Positions 4,587-5,368 of a DNA stretch of 5,368 nt are shown in pieces. Source of the DNA: Chlorobiota bacterium (GTDB lineage Bacteria > Bacteroidota > Ignavibacteria > Ignavibacteriales > Ignavibacteriaceae); contig RHKR01000205.1 in the NCBI GenBank assembly GCA_008363265.1, forward strand, positions 1 to 5,368, given 5' to 3'. Both the position numbers and the translations under genes were made by a program. Under the pieces are notes generated by a model that ran no database searches, was not told the DNA's origin, and saw nothing but the letters and a program-made list of their open reading frames with translations. The stretch's first letter is position 1. Every line of letters starts with the position of its first letter.

Positions 4587-5368
4587 ATGAAAAGAATTCT
4601 CACATCATTCGCACTTTTATTCATGTTCCTCGGGATCGGAAACCTGAGCGCTCAGACCCTCTCGGGAACATATTACATACCCCAAGGCGCAAACCCGCAG
4701 GGTTTCGCTTCCCTGTCTGATGCATGCGCGGCCATCACTGCTAACGGCGCCAATGGCGTGGTTTATTTCATCATCGACGGTAACCTTACCGAAACCGCTC
4801 ATTGCATGATAAACAATCAAACATTCACGGCAACCAACCGCCTCGTGATCAAACCTGCTGCCGGCAAGCAACCTGTGGTTACATTCACGGGACTGAACGC
4901 TTCAAACGAGTTTTTCACGATCCTGAACTCGAACTATGTAACTGTCGATGGCTCAAACGGTAACCCGGCCGACGGAACCAGAGACATGCAGTTCAGCTTC
5001 GACAACGCCACCGGAAGATGGGCTGTTGAAGTGCAGGACAATTCCGACTTTATCACCATTCAGAACCTGAAGATCATCTCGGTCAACACTTCGAGAACTG
5101 CACAGGCTGCCGGTATCGCGGTTGACGGTTCAATAGGAACCGTTGGCGTTGCACCGAACGATATTCTGATAGATAACTGCCAGATCGGCACTGAAACCCT
5201 TACATTCGAAACCGCAGTAGGTATGTGGGGAAATGACCCTACATCACCTGTTTCAGGAATCATTTCCAACTGTGATCTCTATGGTGCCAGAAGGGTTATC
5301 ACAACATTCTACATCCAGAACAACAAATACCTGAACAACCGTATCAGTGTTGTTGATCCTAAACTTGA
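4587..5368 (+). CDS. Secreted right-handed beta-helix-like protein, N-terminal part (runs off the window)
   Basis: The frame stays open from ATG 4587 to the last base, giving 260 residues; the stop lies beyond the window. GGAG at 4577-4580 is six bases before the ATG. A signal peptide (MKRILTSFALLFMFLGIGNLSA) should be cleaved between Ala22 and Gln23, the same LSA-Q context as in the propeller protein. Residues 26-68 hold a GTYYIPQG...FASLSDACAAITANGANG...YFIIDGNLTE block, which commonly opens large Bacteroidota surface proteins. After it come short strands alternating with Asn/Asp/Gly turns, such as VTVDGSNG (near 119-125), FITIQNLKI (155-163), ILIDNCQIG and IISNCDLYG. These look like rungs of a parallel beta-helix, as in polysaccharide-binding or pectin-lyase-like folds. 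Catalytic residues cannot be assigned. A T9SS sorting domain would be expected at the missing C-terminus but is not seen. Confidence 0.75.
   Translation, partial: MKRILTSFALLFMFLGIGNLSAQTLSGTYYIPQGANPQGFASLSDACAAITANGANGVVYFIIDGNLTETAHCMINNQTFTATNRLVIKPAAGKQPVVTFTGLNASNEFFTILNSNYVTVDGSNGNPADGTRDMQFSFDNATGRWAVEVQDNSDFITIQNLKIISVNTSRTAQAAGIAVDGSIGTVGVAPNDILIDNCQIGTETLTFETAVGMWGNDPTSPVSGIISNCDLYGARRVITTFYIQNNKYLNNRISVVDPKL

Noticed and set aside
4617..5269. Reverse-strand open frames over the beta-helix gene (4617-4871, 5060-5269)
   Set aside because: The forward frame is open for 782 bases with a signal peptide and ribosome site; these are shadows.

Overview
The window looks like chromosomal DNA from a Gram-negative bacterium of the Bacteroidota/Chlorobi lineage, most likely an Ignavibacteria-type organism. 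Three things point there. A secreted beta-propeller protein ends in a type IX secretion (T9SS) sorting domain with an NYPNPFNP signature. A TonB-dependent receptor is followed directly by a surface lipoprotein. One candidate promoter has the TTTG/TAnnTTTG form of Bacteroidota. The species cannot be named from the sequence alone.

Layout, all on the + strand. (1) 1-303: C-terminal 100 residues of an outer-membrane beta-barrel, probably a TonB-dependent receptor, overlapping by 4 bases (ATGA) a lipoprotein gene at 300-1271 (DUF4249-like). This is a receptor/lipoprotein nutrient-uptake pair of unknown substrate. (2) 1283-1319: hairpin terminator. (3) 1450-3642: a 730-residue secreted protein with 14 beta-propeller-type repeats and a T9SS C-terminal domain. 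(4) 3687-3750: a second, 59/64-identical copy of the lipoprotein gene's last codons plus its terminator. (5) 3933-4352: a DoxX-family membrane protein as a single-gene unit, with a good TTGACA-N17-TATAGT promoter and a strong terminator. (6) 4397-4586: a non-coding spacer with short tandem repeats and a GC-rich hairpin. (7) 4587 to the window end: the first 260 residues of a secreted, probably beta-helical protein that continues past the edge.

All the proteins with a readable role act at the envelope: uptake through the outer membrane (1), display or secretion (3 and 7), and an inner-membrane redox-associated protein (5). The intergenic terminators suggest four separate transcription units, not one system. 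The most unusual structure is the 64-bp duplication at 1247-1310 and 3687-3750. It brackets the AT-richer propeller gene and carries the 3' end of the lipoprotein reading frame together with its hairpin. It suggests that the propeller gene was inserted, or that a duplicated lipoprotein gene was mostly replaced. I see no tRNA, rRNA, CRISPR array, transposase or defence gene, and no convincing new multi-gene system.
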